Counted from the stretch's first letter, positions 26,089-36,150 are shown. The stretch: 64,000 nucleotides of DNA from a sulfur-oxidizing endosymbiont of Gigantopelta aegis (GCF_016097415.1 NZ_JAEHGE010000001.1:3709778-3773777); one strand, 5' to 3'. A program made the numbers and translations. The notes: generated from the sequence alone by a model not told the origin.

Positions 26089-27574
26089 AAGTTGTTCCTT
26101 TGATTTCTTTAGGTTGATAAATATTGATGTCGGGTTTTTCTAACGTAATGTCGAGTAAGTCTTCACTGCGGGTTAAATGCAAAGCACCTGCTTCGGGTAA
26201 TTTGTTGAGTCGCTGTTCCAATAAATTGGCCACATACTCACTACTGAAGGCTTCAAAGACAAAGGCATCCAGCATGGCTCGTTCAGTGGCTTCAATGCCA
26301 TAGATTTCACTGAGGCCAACAATCTTTCGCACATGAACTTTAGGGTTTAAACGCTTCTGAGCCAGCTTTTGATAGTAATCACTGGCACGAGGTGACAGTG
26401 CAATAAAGCGTTGAAACAGTTTTTGATCTTCTGAACGTCTGCGCTGGGCTAGCAATTCTTTGGGATGGTCCGGATCTTCAAAATCACGATGGCGCTCAAA
26501 GCTGCGAATGTGTCGGGCAATGAGTTTTTCCTGATCATAAACACAAAGTCGCTCGGGATAGATTTTTAAGGTCAGAGACTGGCTGGCATATTCTGCGGGC
26601 ACTGAATAGCGGTTAGAATCCAGACTGATGCGAAACAGTTTGGTCGAGCGGACGGTTTCAATCCGTGCAATGTCATATCGGTTAATGGGCAAAGAGCGCA
26701 TGGCCTGCACATCTTCAGGCAAACAATCCACTGGCTTTTTTCGGGTTTCGCCATGGATGCGCACATTAGCAATGTCAGCCATCCAGATTTTAATGGCTGG
26801 ATTCAAGATCTCAAACTGAGTCAACTCCAGGCCATTGAGGAAGTTTTTTTGACATAACCCACCCCGTTTTCAACCCGACCTTTTCATTGCCCTTACGAAC
26901 GCCACAGGCTTTAATTCTAAAATCATAATGATGTGCAAAGTCTAAGTATTTAGGGTTAAAAACAATATCTTCTCCTGCAGGGCGAGAGAGAACGCCCGTC
27001 TTCAAATTATCAATCATGACTTTTTCCGGCACGGCACCAAAGAACTCAAAAGCATGTTGATGACAGGCCAGAAAGTGTTCCATGCTTTGTGATAAAGTGA
27101 ATTCTACGTACATCATTCTGGAATGGCATAACACCATCACAAAGAAGTTCAGCTTGCGAGTGGTTTCACCCACTTGAATGGTTTTGTACAGGCCCCAGTC
27201 AACCTGAGCAGCTTCACCTGGTGCAAAGGCTAAGGTTAAAAAGCGGGCTTTCGTTTGGGTCGAACCTGATGAACATAACGTTTGACCACAGAGTAGCTCC
27301 CGTCATAACCCTCCTCCTGTACTCGTTGAAAGAGCTGAGTCGCCGTATAAGCATGCTTTTCCAGCAAACTGACAATATCATCCTTATAGGGATCGAGTTT
27401 GCTGTTTTGTGCTGCCGGTTTCCGTGGTCGATAATGTTTTTCCTGTAGCCAGCTCTCTACTGTGCGGTGATCTAGATCCATCTTTTGTGCAATCTGACCT
27501 ACGTTCAGCTTATCCTGTTGATACTGTTTCATACGGCACCAGGCTTCATAATCAATCATGATGGCCTCCAGCAT
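26036..27574 (-). pseudogene. istA: IS21 IstA transposase, two frameshifts
   Basis: Three open pieces make one IstA. The first (27574-27236) has the helix-turn-helix (VGQIAQKMDLDHRTVESWLQ) and stops at KRKPAF, where one T of a run is missing. The second (about 27235-26850) contains LNFFVMVLCHSRMMYVEFTL and MIDNLKTGVLSR, the rve catalytic region, and breaks at GNEK where one A is missing. The third (to 26036) has IWMADIANVRIHGETRKKPV and the C-terminal Mu-type part. Both lesions are in mononucleotide runs. Confidence 0.88.
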
Positions 27575-27950
27575 TTAATTGTTTGAGTATTTGTTTTATG
27601 TGGACAGGTGAAGATGAGGTTTGTCTAACGGGGTCAGATTTGGCTGATGGGGATAAAGATAGGACTTGATACAAAGGATGTTTATAAGTGATTAGTTTGG
27701 CCTGAATGAGTTCTGTTCGTGCCTGAGTGAACTTTAATGTCCCTATATTCAACTGTTTCATTAAGCTCGGTTGTGAGTAATAACTCAGCCCATTTTGATC
27801 GGCAACGGTAAGTAAAAATAAATAAAATGCCATTGATTCACAAGAGCAAGACTCAAAGTGGCCATCACGAACCAGGCGGTGATCGATCCAACTGAACTGA
27901 GAGGGGATTTGACGTAATTGCCCTGGATTGGGCATAGGATGCTCGGTCAT
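27552..27950 (-). CDS. IS21-associated winged-helix-like protein
   Basis: A 132-residue protein between the zinc-finger-like gene and istA. It begins MTEHPMPNPGQLRQIPSQFS and contains a likely DNA-binding domain (SCESMAFYLFLLTVADQNGL, YYSQPSLMKQLNIGTLKFTQ, ARTELIQAKLITY), with helices in a winged-helix order. The 3' end overlaps the istA start by 23 bases, and its 5' end overlaps the accessory gene upstream. Such a gene accompanies a subgroup of IS21 elements; a regulatory role is a guess. The frame is intact. Confidence 0.7.
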   Translation of the reverse strand: MTEHPMPNPGQLRQIPSQFSWIDHRLVRDGHFESCSCESMAFYLFLLTVADQNGLSYYSQPSLMKQLNIGTLKFTQARTELIQAKLITYKHPLYQVLSLSPSAKSDPVRQTSSSPVHIKQILKQLNAGGHHD

Positions 27951-28253
27951 TGTTTTCTCCTTGTTTTAGGTGAGTGTTGAGTAAAAGATCCTCGCCTAAT
28001 TCTCGCAGTTTCAGACCACTCTCGACTATGTCATCTTGTAACGTACTACCGATAAGATGTGCAATTAATCCTATTAAAACAGTGGGTTGAGACTTTAAGA
28101 TCTCTTGTAACGCATTGGCGTTAAGATCGTCTGTTTTCTCTTTTATATCAATCGCTTGCGTGATTAAGGTATCTTGTAACGGTAATGGGTTATCCAATGA
28201 TTGTTGTACTATTTTCCAGTATTTTGGATTTTGGGAACGCCATTGCTGAACAC

Positions 28254-29947
28254 CAGCAATTCTCGCTGAGATGAACAATTGAGTTGTAGTGGTGCTTACC
28301 AAGCAGAAATAAAAAAACTTTTCGCAGTAACTTTAGCAAAATTAAAAAAATCGAATAAAAAGCTTGCATTTTGAGAAACAAGAGATCAAACTCTTGTTTT
28401 TCAATTGGTTGAATGACTTCATGTTAAAAAATATTTCCCTTTTATATGCTTGGTACTGTGAATTTTGGCCTCTTTAAGTCAGCAAAAAAAACATTTAAGT
28501 TTTTCTGCCCTGAAACAGGCCATCTCACTGCACTTTCATGCAATCAAAGATAGCCGAGTACAAGGAAAGTGTGATTACAGTCAACATGATGTGCTTATGA
28601 GTGCTTTTGCCTGCATGTATTTTCAAGATCCCTCTTTAAGTGAATTTCAGAAACAGATGGAAGAGGAACAGAATCAAAATAATTTACGCACTCTTTTTAA
28701 TGTTGAAAAAATTCCTAAAAATAGTCAACTAAGAGACATTTTGGATCTCATACCCTCTAAAACATTTGCACCTGCATTTAAAGATTTATTTGAACGACTC
28801 AGACGACATAAGCATCTTGAAGAGTATGCCATATTACCCAACACATTGCTTTGTGTTATTGATGGCACGCAATATTATTCCTCTAAGCAAATCCATTGTG
28901 ACTGTTGTCTTCATAAAGAACATAGAACGGGTGAAATAACCTACAGTCATGCTGTTTTACAAGGTGCCATTATGCACCCCGATAAAAAACAAGTGCTCCC
29001 TGTCATGCCTGAAGCAATACAAAATACGGATGGTACAAAAAACAGGATTGTGAAAGTAATGCAGCCAAACGTTTTATAGCCAATCTAAAAAAGCACATCC
29101 AAGACAAGGATTTATGATTTGTGGTGATGGTTTGATGTCACATCAACCTATGATAGAAGATATAATTGAAGAAATGATGCATTATTTATTGGTTGCCAAA
29201 CCTGGTGATCACACATATTTATTTGAATGGCTTGAAGCATTTTCTGAACTCCCATCAATGGACTGGATTGACGAAAAAGGGCACCAACATCATTATCGAT
29301 GGAAAAATAATGTCCCTTTACATGGCGAAAAAAATGCCATTGAAGTTAACTTTTTGAATATACCCTCACCAATACCGCAGGGAAAATTATCTACCGAAAT
29401 AGCTGGGTCACCGACATAAAGATCAGTGAACATAATATTCAAACAATGACCCAGGCGGGTCGATGTCGTTGGAAAATAGAAAACGAATGTTTCAACACAT
29501 TAAAGAACCAAGGCTATCACATTGAGCATAATTATGGTCATGGGAAGAAGCACCTGAGCTTTAATATGTATCTGTTAACCTTGCTGGCTTTTTATTTCCA
29601 TCAAATTTTTGAATTAACCGATGGGGCTTATCAAGCTTGTCGTAAAAAGTTTGGCTCTAAAAAATTAATGTGGGAAAAGTTCAGAGGGGTTATTACCTTT
29701 TTTGTGATGGACTCCTGGGAACATTTAATGGATTTTTTATTGTACAGAGACGATTATGAGGAGATGAGACCTGTAAAAATAAGAAAACAAACCTATTTTA
29801 GGGAAAATGCGTCGATTAAACGCAGCATCTCCCGTGCCTGCTATTTAGAAAGAAAGAACAAAAAAAATTTTAAAAAGCATCAGGCAAACAAAAAATGCTG
29901 TTTTCAGCTTAATTCATAAGAATAAGTTACTTCACCGAGTTTTGCTG
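28254..29947 (+). mobile_element. DDE-type insertion sequence of uncertain family (9-bp TSD)
   Basis: Inverted ends CAGCAATTCTCGCTGA (28254) and CAGCAAAACTCGGTGA (read inward from 29947). GCTGAACAC is repeated at 28245-28253 and 29948-29956. It is 1694 bp with one transposase gene. It is oriented opposite to the IS21 element it interrupts. I could not place it confidently in a named family (IS4-like or ISNCY). Confidence 0.88.
28465..29919 (+). pseudogene. DDE transposase, two frameshifts
   Basis: Three open pieces join into about 480 residues. The first (to 29079) has YSQHDVLMSAFACMYFQDPS, the first acidic motif LLCVIDGTQYYSS and a Cys/His cluster (HCDCCLHKEHRTGE). Near 29040 a base is out of phase, then NAAKRFIANLK, then a second change in the A6 run near 29090, then GFMICGDGLMSHQPM. 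The last piece (29446-29919) has RWKIENECFNTLKNQGYHIE, which carries the E-x-x-F-x-x-L-K-x-Q-G signature of IS4-like DDE enzymes. The TTG start at 28465 is uncertain. Confidence 0.8.
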
Positions 29948-30335
29948 GCTGAACACGCTGGACATTGACAGTGCCACAGAAGTAGTTTTTATTTTGAGGT
30001 TTTTGCAGCCATTTTTTTTGACTGGCGGCCTTACTGGCTTGTCGACACTCAGGTGCTGAGCAGAATTTCTGACGACCTTTAGAGCGGGGGTTGGGTTTGA
30101 AAAAAGTGTGGCAGTGCAAGCACTTGCAAGTTCCTGAACGTGGCATTGAGTATTTCCTCTACCTGAGATAGTTGAGGAAAAGCAAGAAAAAGTACAGCAA
30201 AGAAAAGAACGGAAGAAGACAGAAGAAAATCCAAGTAGAACAAAAGATTTTTTTAAAAATTGGGAAGAAAAAGCAGAAGAAGAAATGACATTTTCAAATG
30301 GCCAAGATTAGGACACTTTCAGGAGACCCCTGACA

Positions 30336-30590
30336 AAAATTAATGCCATAAGAACTCAAACGCTGATCAAAAAATGTGATATTGCGGTTATTCGTTTTGG
30401 CGCTAAATATAAACAATGGAATGCTGCCTTTGATGCGGGAAATTGTGCGGCCTTAGGCAAACCTTATATTACCTTGCATGATGAGAATATAGTACACCCA
30501 CTCAAAGAGGTTGATGGCTCAGCAATGGCATGGGCAACCACAGCAGAACAAGTAGTCGAAATTCTGCAATACATTATTAGCAAAGAGTGA
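30336..30590 (+). pseudogene. ytoQ: YtoQ-family protein, C-terminal fragment
   Basis: A frame open directly from the IS21 end to TGA at 30588-30590: KKCDIAVIRFGAKYKQWNAA, FDAGNCAALGKPYITLHDEN, then AEQVVEILQYII. This matches the C-terminal half of YtoQ (VVRFGDKYRQWNAAFDAG pattern), a small conserved protein of unknown function with a nucleoside-deoxyribosyltransferase-like fold. The N-terminal half and start codon are missing, so the gene is dead. It is too short for standard gene finders. Confidence 0.75.
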
Positions 30591-30632
30591 TTTAATGCGT
30601 GAGCATTATCAAAATTTGTTTATACTTCAGAT

Positions 30633-30714
30633 GTAGGATGTGGTGAGGAACGAACCGCATCAATGGTTTTAAATGTAGATTTTTGATGCGGTTCGTTCCT
30701 CACTCTCGCATCCT
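30633..30714. repeat. Palindromic repeat (GAGGAACGAACCGCATC arms)
   Basis: GAGGAACGAACCGCATC at 30645-30661 is exactly complementary to 30684-30700, with weaker pairing outside (TAGGATG / CATCCTA). It lies between the ytoQ remnant and the convergent protease gene. This looks like a dispersed intergenic palindrome of the kind common in gammaproteobacteria; it might also act as a terminator for either side, but there is no T-run. Confidence 0.75.
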
Positions 30715-30736
30715 ATTAACGTAAAGACAAATGGGT

Positions 30737-33235
30737 TTATTTGAGCTGTCCAGTGATAATTAATAACACATTGCTTTTTCGCCGATAATTATAAAAATCA
30801 GCCACTACTGTACAGGCTGAATTAATATTGGCAGTTGTAAACGTATTTACAGAAAGTGACCCTCCACAAGTTCCACTCACTCTATTAATGCTATAGCCTT
30901 CATTCGGGCTAATAATAAATTGTGCTTTATTATTATAGTCTACTGTTTGACTATTGCTGATAGTGCCGCCGTTATTTGCCGATGCACTAATAAAATAGCT
31001 GGTATTAAAGGTTTCAATGCCATCAACCCAGGCGGCATCAAGACCATTATTGAATGCTGCATCTTTACTATAAATCCACTTCAACTCATGACTGCCAGCG
31101 CTTAAAGTCATTGATTTTTTCACCCAGTCAACTTCACCGGATAGTGCCTCAATTTCAACATTATCAATATAAAATTTAACAAAATCCGCATTGAATTGTG
31201 AAGAAACTTTCCAATAAAAATTGACTACTTTTGGGCCACTTAAACGGGTTTGTATAATACTTTGCTGATTATTTGCCAGTACCCCACTTTGCAAGGCACT
31301 TTGACCAATATTAAATTCGCTACTTTGGGTACGCCAGAGCGCATCACCTGACGATGTCCAGCTTAAACCGGGATAATCAATGGCACTTGCTATGCTAATG
31401 GTGGAAAAGCTAAAGCTAACAGAACAATCAGCATTTATGCTACTGATAGTATAAATATCATTATTCCAACTGCCGGGGGCGCAAGTGCCTCCAACGCTAC
31501 TGTCGGTAGTATATGAGCTTTCATTGATAACAGTAAAGCTGGCTGTATTACCAGCATTGACCAATTGATAGGTTGGGGAAATGCCACCGCCTGCACTGCT
31601 AGTGGCGGTGACCGTATATTGTGGTATGAAAACTGCCGTGACAGTTAAGTCTGAAGTCATACTGATGGCGCAAGTGTTATTGACGATAGCAGGGCAGTTA
31701 TTCCATGCTGAAAAAACAAAGCCGGTGGCGGCGATGGCAGTCAACACGACATCGGTGTTTTGGATATACACCTCACTGCAATCAGCACCACAATTAATGC
31801 CAATGATATCACTATTAATTGCGCCTGATCCTGTCAGTGTCGTGTTCAAGGTATAATTGATAGTCGCCACATCATTTCTAAAGTTGGACAGTAAGTCTTT
31901 GTCAGTATTTAACGAGCGAGCAGCATCATAGTCGATTGTGCCACAGGGTGAGTTATCGCAGTTTGAAATATTGGGATTAGAGAAGAAATAAAGTCCAGGA
32001 TAAAAATTACCCATGATGGTGCCGAATCGGCCACTAATTCCATAACCATGTGAATAAGGGTGAGAACCCGTCAAGCCACCGGAACTGGCAATATCATGAG
32101 AAATACCCATGATATGACCCAATTCATGGGTAAAGGAAATATCATCGCAATAATAATTAGAGCCACCGATGTCATTGCCATCGCCCACTGTCGCATAAGC
32201 ATAATCAGCATCCAATGAAGAATTTATCCATGCGATGCCACAATTGGTATGGTTGGTATTGCTATAGGGACGTACCAGAATGACAAGATCAGCACCCAAT
32301 TGATTCCTCAAGGCAAAGATATCGGTGCCGGGAATGGTGTTATTGGTTAGGTCATCCAGAGCATTATTATTATCAATATTATTGTTATAAGTGATCTGTT
32401 GTGTGCCCACGAGTCTGATTTGCATTGCAACCTGACTATCAGAATAAGCCTGATTGGCTATTGAGACCAGATGATCAAGCCGGGTAGAAATAGCCCCGGC
32501 ATTTTCACTGGCAAAGCTGCCATTATATAAAACCAGTACATCAACGATGGTATTGCCATTGATACTAGTCGGCGCTGCGGCGGTTTGCACTGTTTGGCTG
32601 CCTTGACTGTTGGTAGCTTGAGCGGTTTGAGGTGCTGGGCTTATAGTGGGCGGTATGATGCTGTCGTTTTCAGTGGCAAACTGAGCGTGTTGAAAATTTT
32701 CAAGGTTAAAATCAATCAGCCGCAATTGGCCATTGATGGTTTTTAATTGCAAAATGCCATCGGGAGTGCTGATGCGCCCCATGATGATTTTATTATTTAA
32801 GGAAAGGTGTGCCCGATATTGAGTACCCAAGCCTTTCAGATGGCCTATCCAGGTCATTGAATGACCCTTTCTATGTTGCTTATTATTTTTTAGTTCATCA
32901 AAAACAATAATATAGCGCTTGCTAGTTAAAGAGGCTATGCTTAATTCATCGCCAGGCTTTAATGCCAGTAATTTTTTACTTAAACTAATCGCTATGCCCT
33001 TAGGGATGGATGATTTACCTAAACGATTGTTAAGATTTCTTTGAAAAGAGCTAAATTTAGCACTATTTATAGATTGCTTGGCTGATACCGTAAAGAGTTT
33101 ATCCATTGAAAATGCAGGAAATGGCAAAACTGTGAGACACACGAATAATATTAGGTATTTTAAATGACTAATAGCGGTCCCATTTGAAGCCCAATGACTT
33201 ATTCGAAAAATGCAGTGAGATTGATTTAATCGCAT
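30737..33235 (-). CDS. Secreted metzincin-type zinc metalloprotease with repeat domains
   Basis: 832 residues. A hydrophobic signal (LKYLILFVCLTVLPFPAFS) lies at about residues 26-43. A prodomain-like region follows, then the reprolysin-like catalytic domain beginning VDVLVLYNGSFASENAGAIS with the zinc site HELGHIMGISHD (HExxHxxGxxH). After it come two or three beta-repeats with paired Cys (TGSGAINSD...GFVFSAWNNC; GGGISPTYQL; NNGGTISNSQ), of the type seen in bacterial cell-surface repeats, and a jelly-roll-like segment (VNFYWKVSSQFNADFVKFYI). It is probably exported and degrades extracellular protein. Translation might begin at Met21-27 rather than at 33235, since the first 25 residues do not look like a signal. 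Confidence 0.85.
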   Translation of the reverse strand: MRLNQSHCIFRISHWASNGTAISHLKYLILFVCLTVLPFPAFSMDKLFTVSAKQSINSAKFSSFQRNLNNRLGKSSIPKGIAISLSKKLLALKPGDELSIASLTSKRYIIVFDELKNNKQHRKGHSMTWIGHLKGLGTQYRAHLSLNNKIIMGRISTPDGILQLKTINGQLRLIDFNLENFQHAQFATENDSIIPPTISPAPQTAQATNSQGSQTVQTAAAPTSINGNTIVDVLVLYNGSFASENAGAISTRLDHLVSIANQAYSDSQVAMQIRLVGTQQITYNNNIDNNNALDDLTNNTIPGTDIFALRNQLGADLVILVRPYSNTNHTNCGIAWINSSLDADYAYATVGDGNDIGGSNYYCDDISFTHELGHIMGISHDIASSGGLTGSHPYSHGYGISGRFGTIMGNFYPGLYFFSNPNISNCDNSPCGTIDYDAARSLNTDKDLLSNFRNDVATINYTLNTTLTGSGAINSDIIGINCGADCSEVYIQNTDVVLTAIAATGFVFSAWNNCPAIVNNTCAISMTSDLTVTAVFIPQYTVTATSSAGGGISPTYQLVNAGNTASFTVINESSYTTDSSVGGTCAPGSWNNDIYTISSINADCSVSFSFSTISIASAIDYPGLSWTSSGDALWRTQSSEFNIGQSALQSGVLANNQQSIIQTRLSGPKVVNFYWKVSSQFNADFVKFYIDNVEIEALSGEVDWVKKSMTLSAGSHELKWIYSKDAAFNNGLDAAWVDGIETFNTSYFISASANNGGTISNSQTVDYNNKAQFIISPNEGYSINRVSGTCGGSLSVNTFTTANINSACTVVADFYNYRRKSNVLLIITGQLK

Positions 33236-33368
33236 AAAATATTTTCTAAAATTTTATAAAGTCTGAATGTAGCATAAATATGATGTAAAATATTTGATGT
33301 ACTACTACATATTCAAATTCAGTGATTATATAAAAAATATTTTGCTGACTTTATTGTTGCTTAACTGC

Positions 33369-33926
33369 TTACCAGAAGCGCACTCGACCGGTGTCCAGAT
33401 GTATAAAGTTGGAGCGAGAATAATAGCCCACGCCACCTAGCTTCATATTAATCGCTAGTTCTTGCAAGTTTTTTGTTCTTGCGCCTGCCAAACGAACATC
33501 AATGGCCTTGCCTTGCATGTGCAAACTGCGCTTAGCCACGCCTTTACTTTTATTTCTTAACTGGGCATTGGTTTTGGGGGAGCGATAGCCTGAAATGACT
33601 TCAAAATGATTTTCAATACCGGATTTTTGTTGCAATAGGTACAAGAGATCCAACAAGCGAGGATCAATGTCATGTACCTCACCGGTGCGAAAATCACCCA
33701 GAAATAGGTTGACCTGTTGTAATGCAAGGGGTAAATGATTAGACCCGTCATGATAAACAATGTCTAAACGCTTACTGGTATGGGTGTGATAAAATGAAAG
33801 CGATCGTGCTTGCTGTTTTATCGGTGATGATAAAGCCAAAGTATTGGCTGCATAGGGCAGGCTGAGAGCACCTGCTATACCGGTAAAAAACCGACGTTTT
33901 GAATGTTGAACTGATGAACTTTGCAT
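33369..33926 (-). CDS. mepK: DUF882 / M15-type peptidoglycan endopeptidase (MepK-like)
   Basis: 185 residues. A twin-arginine-like signal (SKRRFFTGIAGALSLPYAAN) is at the N terminus. The M15_3 catalytic set is visible: HFEVISGYRSPKTNAQLR, SLHMQGKAIDVRL (His and Asp zinc ligands) and FIHLDTGRVRFW (last His). The E. coli homologue cuts 3-3 cross-links in murein. It is divergent from the L,D-transpeptidase gene at 34063, which makes such cross-links, the same pairing as ycbB-ycbK. The 136-bp gap carries both promoters. Confidence 0.9.
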   Translation of the reverse strand: MQSSSVQHSKRRFFTGIAGALSLPYAANTLALSSPIKQQARSLSFYHTHTSKRLDIVYHDGSNHLPLALQQVNLFLGDFRTGEVHDIDPRLLDLLYLLQQKSGIENHFEVISGYRSPKTNAQLRNKSKGVAKRSLHMQGKAIDVRLAGARTKNLQELAINMKLGGVGYYSRSNFIHLDTGRVRFW

Positions 33927-34062
33927 TTGTCTTAATTTCAGCCTGTGATTATACTGTGCATCTCTAAATTTAGACCGATATTGATCGTATTAGTTGCACT
34001 TATTGCTTGAATTCAGGCTTCTCTTTTTAGATTATAACTATTTTTAGGATAATAATAAAATA

Positions 34063-35733
34063 ATGACTTCTCAAATTTCATCTCTTCTGCGTATGATTTT
34101 CTTGAGCGTGTTTTTACTGTGTTTATATGGTTCAGTACATGCTGCTATGACACCTCTGCAACAGCAATTGCAAACAACTGAAAAAGGTCGCCTAATGATA
34201 GGGCAAAGTGACATTGCGGTGCAGGGTATTATTAATAAAATGTACGAATACAATGAATATCAATTATTCTGGAAGCAACCGGCTATGACTGATGTGTTGC
34301 TCACCGCTATTCGTCATAGTGAGACTTTAGGCCTAGCACCCAATGATTATCACTTAGATGCTTTAAGCAAACGTTTAGAAATAGGCTTAATGGACAAATT
34401 ATTAGGTGCATCTGAGCAGGAACAGGCACAATTGGACATCTTATTAACCGATGCGGTTTTGCGTTTAGCTTATCATTTGAACTTCGGCAAAGTTGTTCCT
34501 GATACACTGGATCCGGATTGGAATCTAAGACGGGAATTTTTTACCCATGATCCCGTGGCAAAAATGGTTTATACGCTTCGTTCGGCAGAAAAATTGGATA
34601 AATTTCTTGAAACGAGTATTAATACAGGTTTAGTTCATAACAACTTAGTGGCCGCTTTAGCTAAGTATAAAAAAATACAAGCGCAAGGCGGTTGGCAAAC
34701 TATCGCATCGGGTAAGACATTAAAACCAGGTATGAGTGACGAACGAGTACCCGCTATCAAAGCGCGTTTGCAAGCCAGTGGCGATTTAGAAAAGGCTCCC
34801 ATTCCGGTTGATGATTTTAGTTATGATTCAACAACAGAGGAAGCTGTCAAAAGAATCCAGTATCGACATAATTTGGACGTTGATGGGGTGATTGGCAAGG
34901 GCACTTTGCAACAATTGAATGTGACAGTAGCACAGCGTATCGATAGTCTTCGTGTCAATCTTGAACGCTGGCGTTGGATTGCTAAAAATCTGGATGATGA
35001 ATTTGTGTTGGTTAATATTGCCGGATTCAAAGTCTATTATGTTAAAAATAATAAACTGGTATGGGAGTCTAAGGCTCAGGTCGGCACGGATTATCGAAAA
35101 ACACCGGTCTTTAGAGATGAAATTTCCTATTTGGTGTTTAATCCTACCTGGACTGTGCCACCGACTATTTTACGCAAGGACATCTTACCTAAACTGAGAA
35201 AAAATCCAGCCTATTTAAAAAATAAAAATATGAATGTGGTTGATGCGAAGGGCAAGATTATTGATGCCTCAGGCATTGACTGGTCCAACATGACGGCTGG
35301 AAACTTCCCCTATATGATCCGTCAGGAACCAGGACCGAATAATGCGCTGGGCAGAGTAAAAATAATGTTTCCGAATAAGCATTTAGTTTACTTGCATGAT
35401 ACGCCCAGCAAAAGTAAATTTAATCGTACTCAACGGGCTTTTAGTTCCGGCTGTATCCGTATCGAAAATCCTTTTGAACTGGTGGAAATGCTGCTAAAAG
35501 ATAGCCAAAACTGGAATCAAAGTCGCTTTGATACAATTTTAGCCGGTGGCAAATTACAAAACGTCACATTGCCGGTAAAAATACCGGTGTTATTGCTCTA
35601 TTTTACCGTTGAAGTGGATACGGAAGGCCGTGTTATCTTTTATAAAGATATTTATAAACGAGATGATAAAGTCATTAAGGCATTAGATGCGCCATTTCAT
35701 TTTGTTTTACCCGAAATGAATAATGCGAGTTAA
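34063..35733 (+). CDS. ldtD: L,D-transpeptidase, LdtD/YcbB type
   Basis: 556 residues with signal peptide (MIFLSVFLLCLYGSVHAAM). The order is the YcbB one: N-terminal scaffold region (QLLDxDDY-like GLAPNDYHLDAL), a peptidoglycan-binding domain (VPAIKARLQASGDL to DGVIGKGTLQQLN, about residues 230-285), and the YkuD catalytic domain ending in the active site HDTPSKSKFNRTQRAFSSGC with SSGCIRI. It forms 3-3 cross-links and attaches lipoproteins in the periplasm. The frame is intact and the length is near that of the family (about 550-615). Confidence 0.93.
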   Translation: MTSQISSLLRMIFLSVFLLCLYGSVHAAMTPLQQQLQTTEKGRLMIGQSDIAVQGIINKMYEYNEYQLFWKQPAMTDVLLTAIRHSETLGLAPNDYHLDALSKRLEIGLMDKLLGASEQEQAQLDILLTDAVLRLAYHLNFGKVVPDTLDPDWNLRREFFTHDPVAKMVYTLRSAEKLDKFLETSINTGLVHNNLVAALAKYKKIQAQGGWQTIASGKTLKPGMSDERVPAIKARLQASGDLEKAPIPVDDFSYDSTTEEAVKRIQYRHNLDVDGVIGKGTLQQLNVTVAQRIDSLRVNLERWRWIAKNLDDEFVLVNIAGFKVYYVKNNKLVWESKAQVGTDYRKTPVFRDEISYLVFNPTWTVPPTILRKDILPKLRKNPAYLKNKNMNVVDAKGKIIDASGIDWSNMTAGNFPYMIRQEPGPNNALGRVKIMFPNKHLVYLHDTPSKSKFNRTQRAFSSGCIRIENPFELVEMLLKDSQNWNQSRFDTILAGGKLQNVTLPVKIPVLLLYFTVEVDTEGRVIFYKDIYKRDDKVIKALDAPFHFVLPEMNNAS

Positions 35734-35832
35734 ACAGAGAGGGTTTGTCTGACTAAAAACTGATTTGTTGATGCTCGAAAGCTTCAGGTCGTTTATAATA
35801 GCGCATTAATTGTTTAGAAAAATAGGTATTTT

Positions 35833-36084
35833 ATGAGTGAAGTAAAAATTTATAGCACCGGTACTTGTCCCATGTGTACCCGCGCAAAGGGATTGTTTGA
35901 TAAGTGGAACATTGAGTTTCAAGAGGTGCGTGTTGATCAAGATCGTGCGGGTTTGATGGAAATGAGTAAAGTGACCAATGGTGCGCGGACAGTGCCTCAG
36001 ATCACCATTAATGGAAAATGGATCGGTAGTCTGACGGAGTTGACAGAGTTACACATGGATGGCGAACTCGATCATTTGATGTAA
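35833..36084 (+). CDS. Glutaredoxin
   Basis: 83 residues, with active site CPMC at residues 12-15, cis-Pro segment TVPQITING and the C-terminal helix LTELTELHMDGELD. It keeps the dithiol motif, but the middle Tyr/Phe usually next to the active Cys is Met. It lies 100 bp after ldtD in the same direction, so it may have its own promoter. An inverted repeat (AAACGCTC at 36084, GAGCGTTT at 36145) lies after the stop. Confidence 0.9.
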   Translation: MSEVKIYSTGTCPMCTRAKGLFDKWNIEFQEVRVDQDRAGLMEMSKVTNGARTVPQITINGKWIGSLTELTELHMDGELDHLM

Positions 36085-36150
36085 AACGCTCAATTTAAAG
36101 ACGCTGTACTTCCCAAAAAAGTCTCATGAGTATGGGGTTTCTTAGAGCGT

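Larger units (their letters stand above)
27865..30146 (-). pseudogene. IS21-associated CxxC zinc-finger-like protein, split by an IS
   Basis: From ATG 30146: MPRSGTCKCLHCHTFFKPNP, then GRQKFCSAPECRQASKAASQ, then NVQRVQ, with Cys and His spaced as in a zinc ribbon. The DDE element interrupts at 29947/28254. Deleting it with one GCTGAACAC copy gives NVQRVQQWRSQNPKYWK in frame and a total of 192 residues, ending at 27865. Proteins of this type (CHxFF...RQKFCSxPxCRxASKAASQ) are common beside certain IS21 transposases. The stretch 30147-30335 upstream is purine-rich with no supported gene. Confidence 0.78.
25151..30335 (-). mobile_element. IS21-family element with accessory genes, interrupted by another IS
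   Basis: The ends TGACAGCGGTCTC...TTGGCCATTTGAA (25151) and TGTCAGGGGTCTC...TTGGCCATTTGAA (read inward from 30335) match at most of 47 positions. The order on the minus strand is zinc-finger-like accessory gene, helix-turn-helix-like gene, istA, istB. A DDE-type element occupies 28254-29947. The flanks do not share a target duplication, and both neighbouring genes are truncated at the ends, so the insertion was followed by deletion or recombination. Confidence 0.88.

Noticed and set aside
30147..30311. Plus-strand Lys/Glu-rich frame upstream of the IS21 accessory gene (KQEKVQQRKERKK...)
   Set aside because: It has no start codon or ribosome site and results from a purine-rich leader at the IS21 end.
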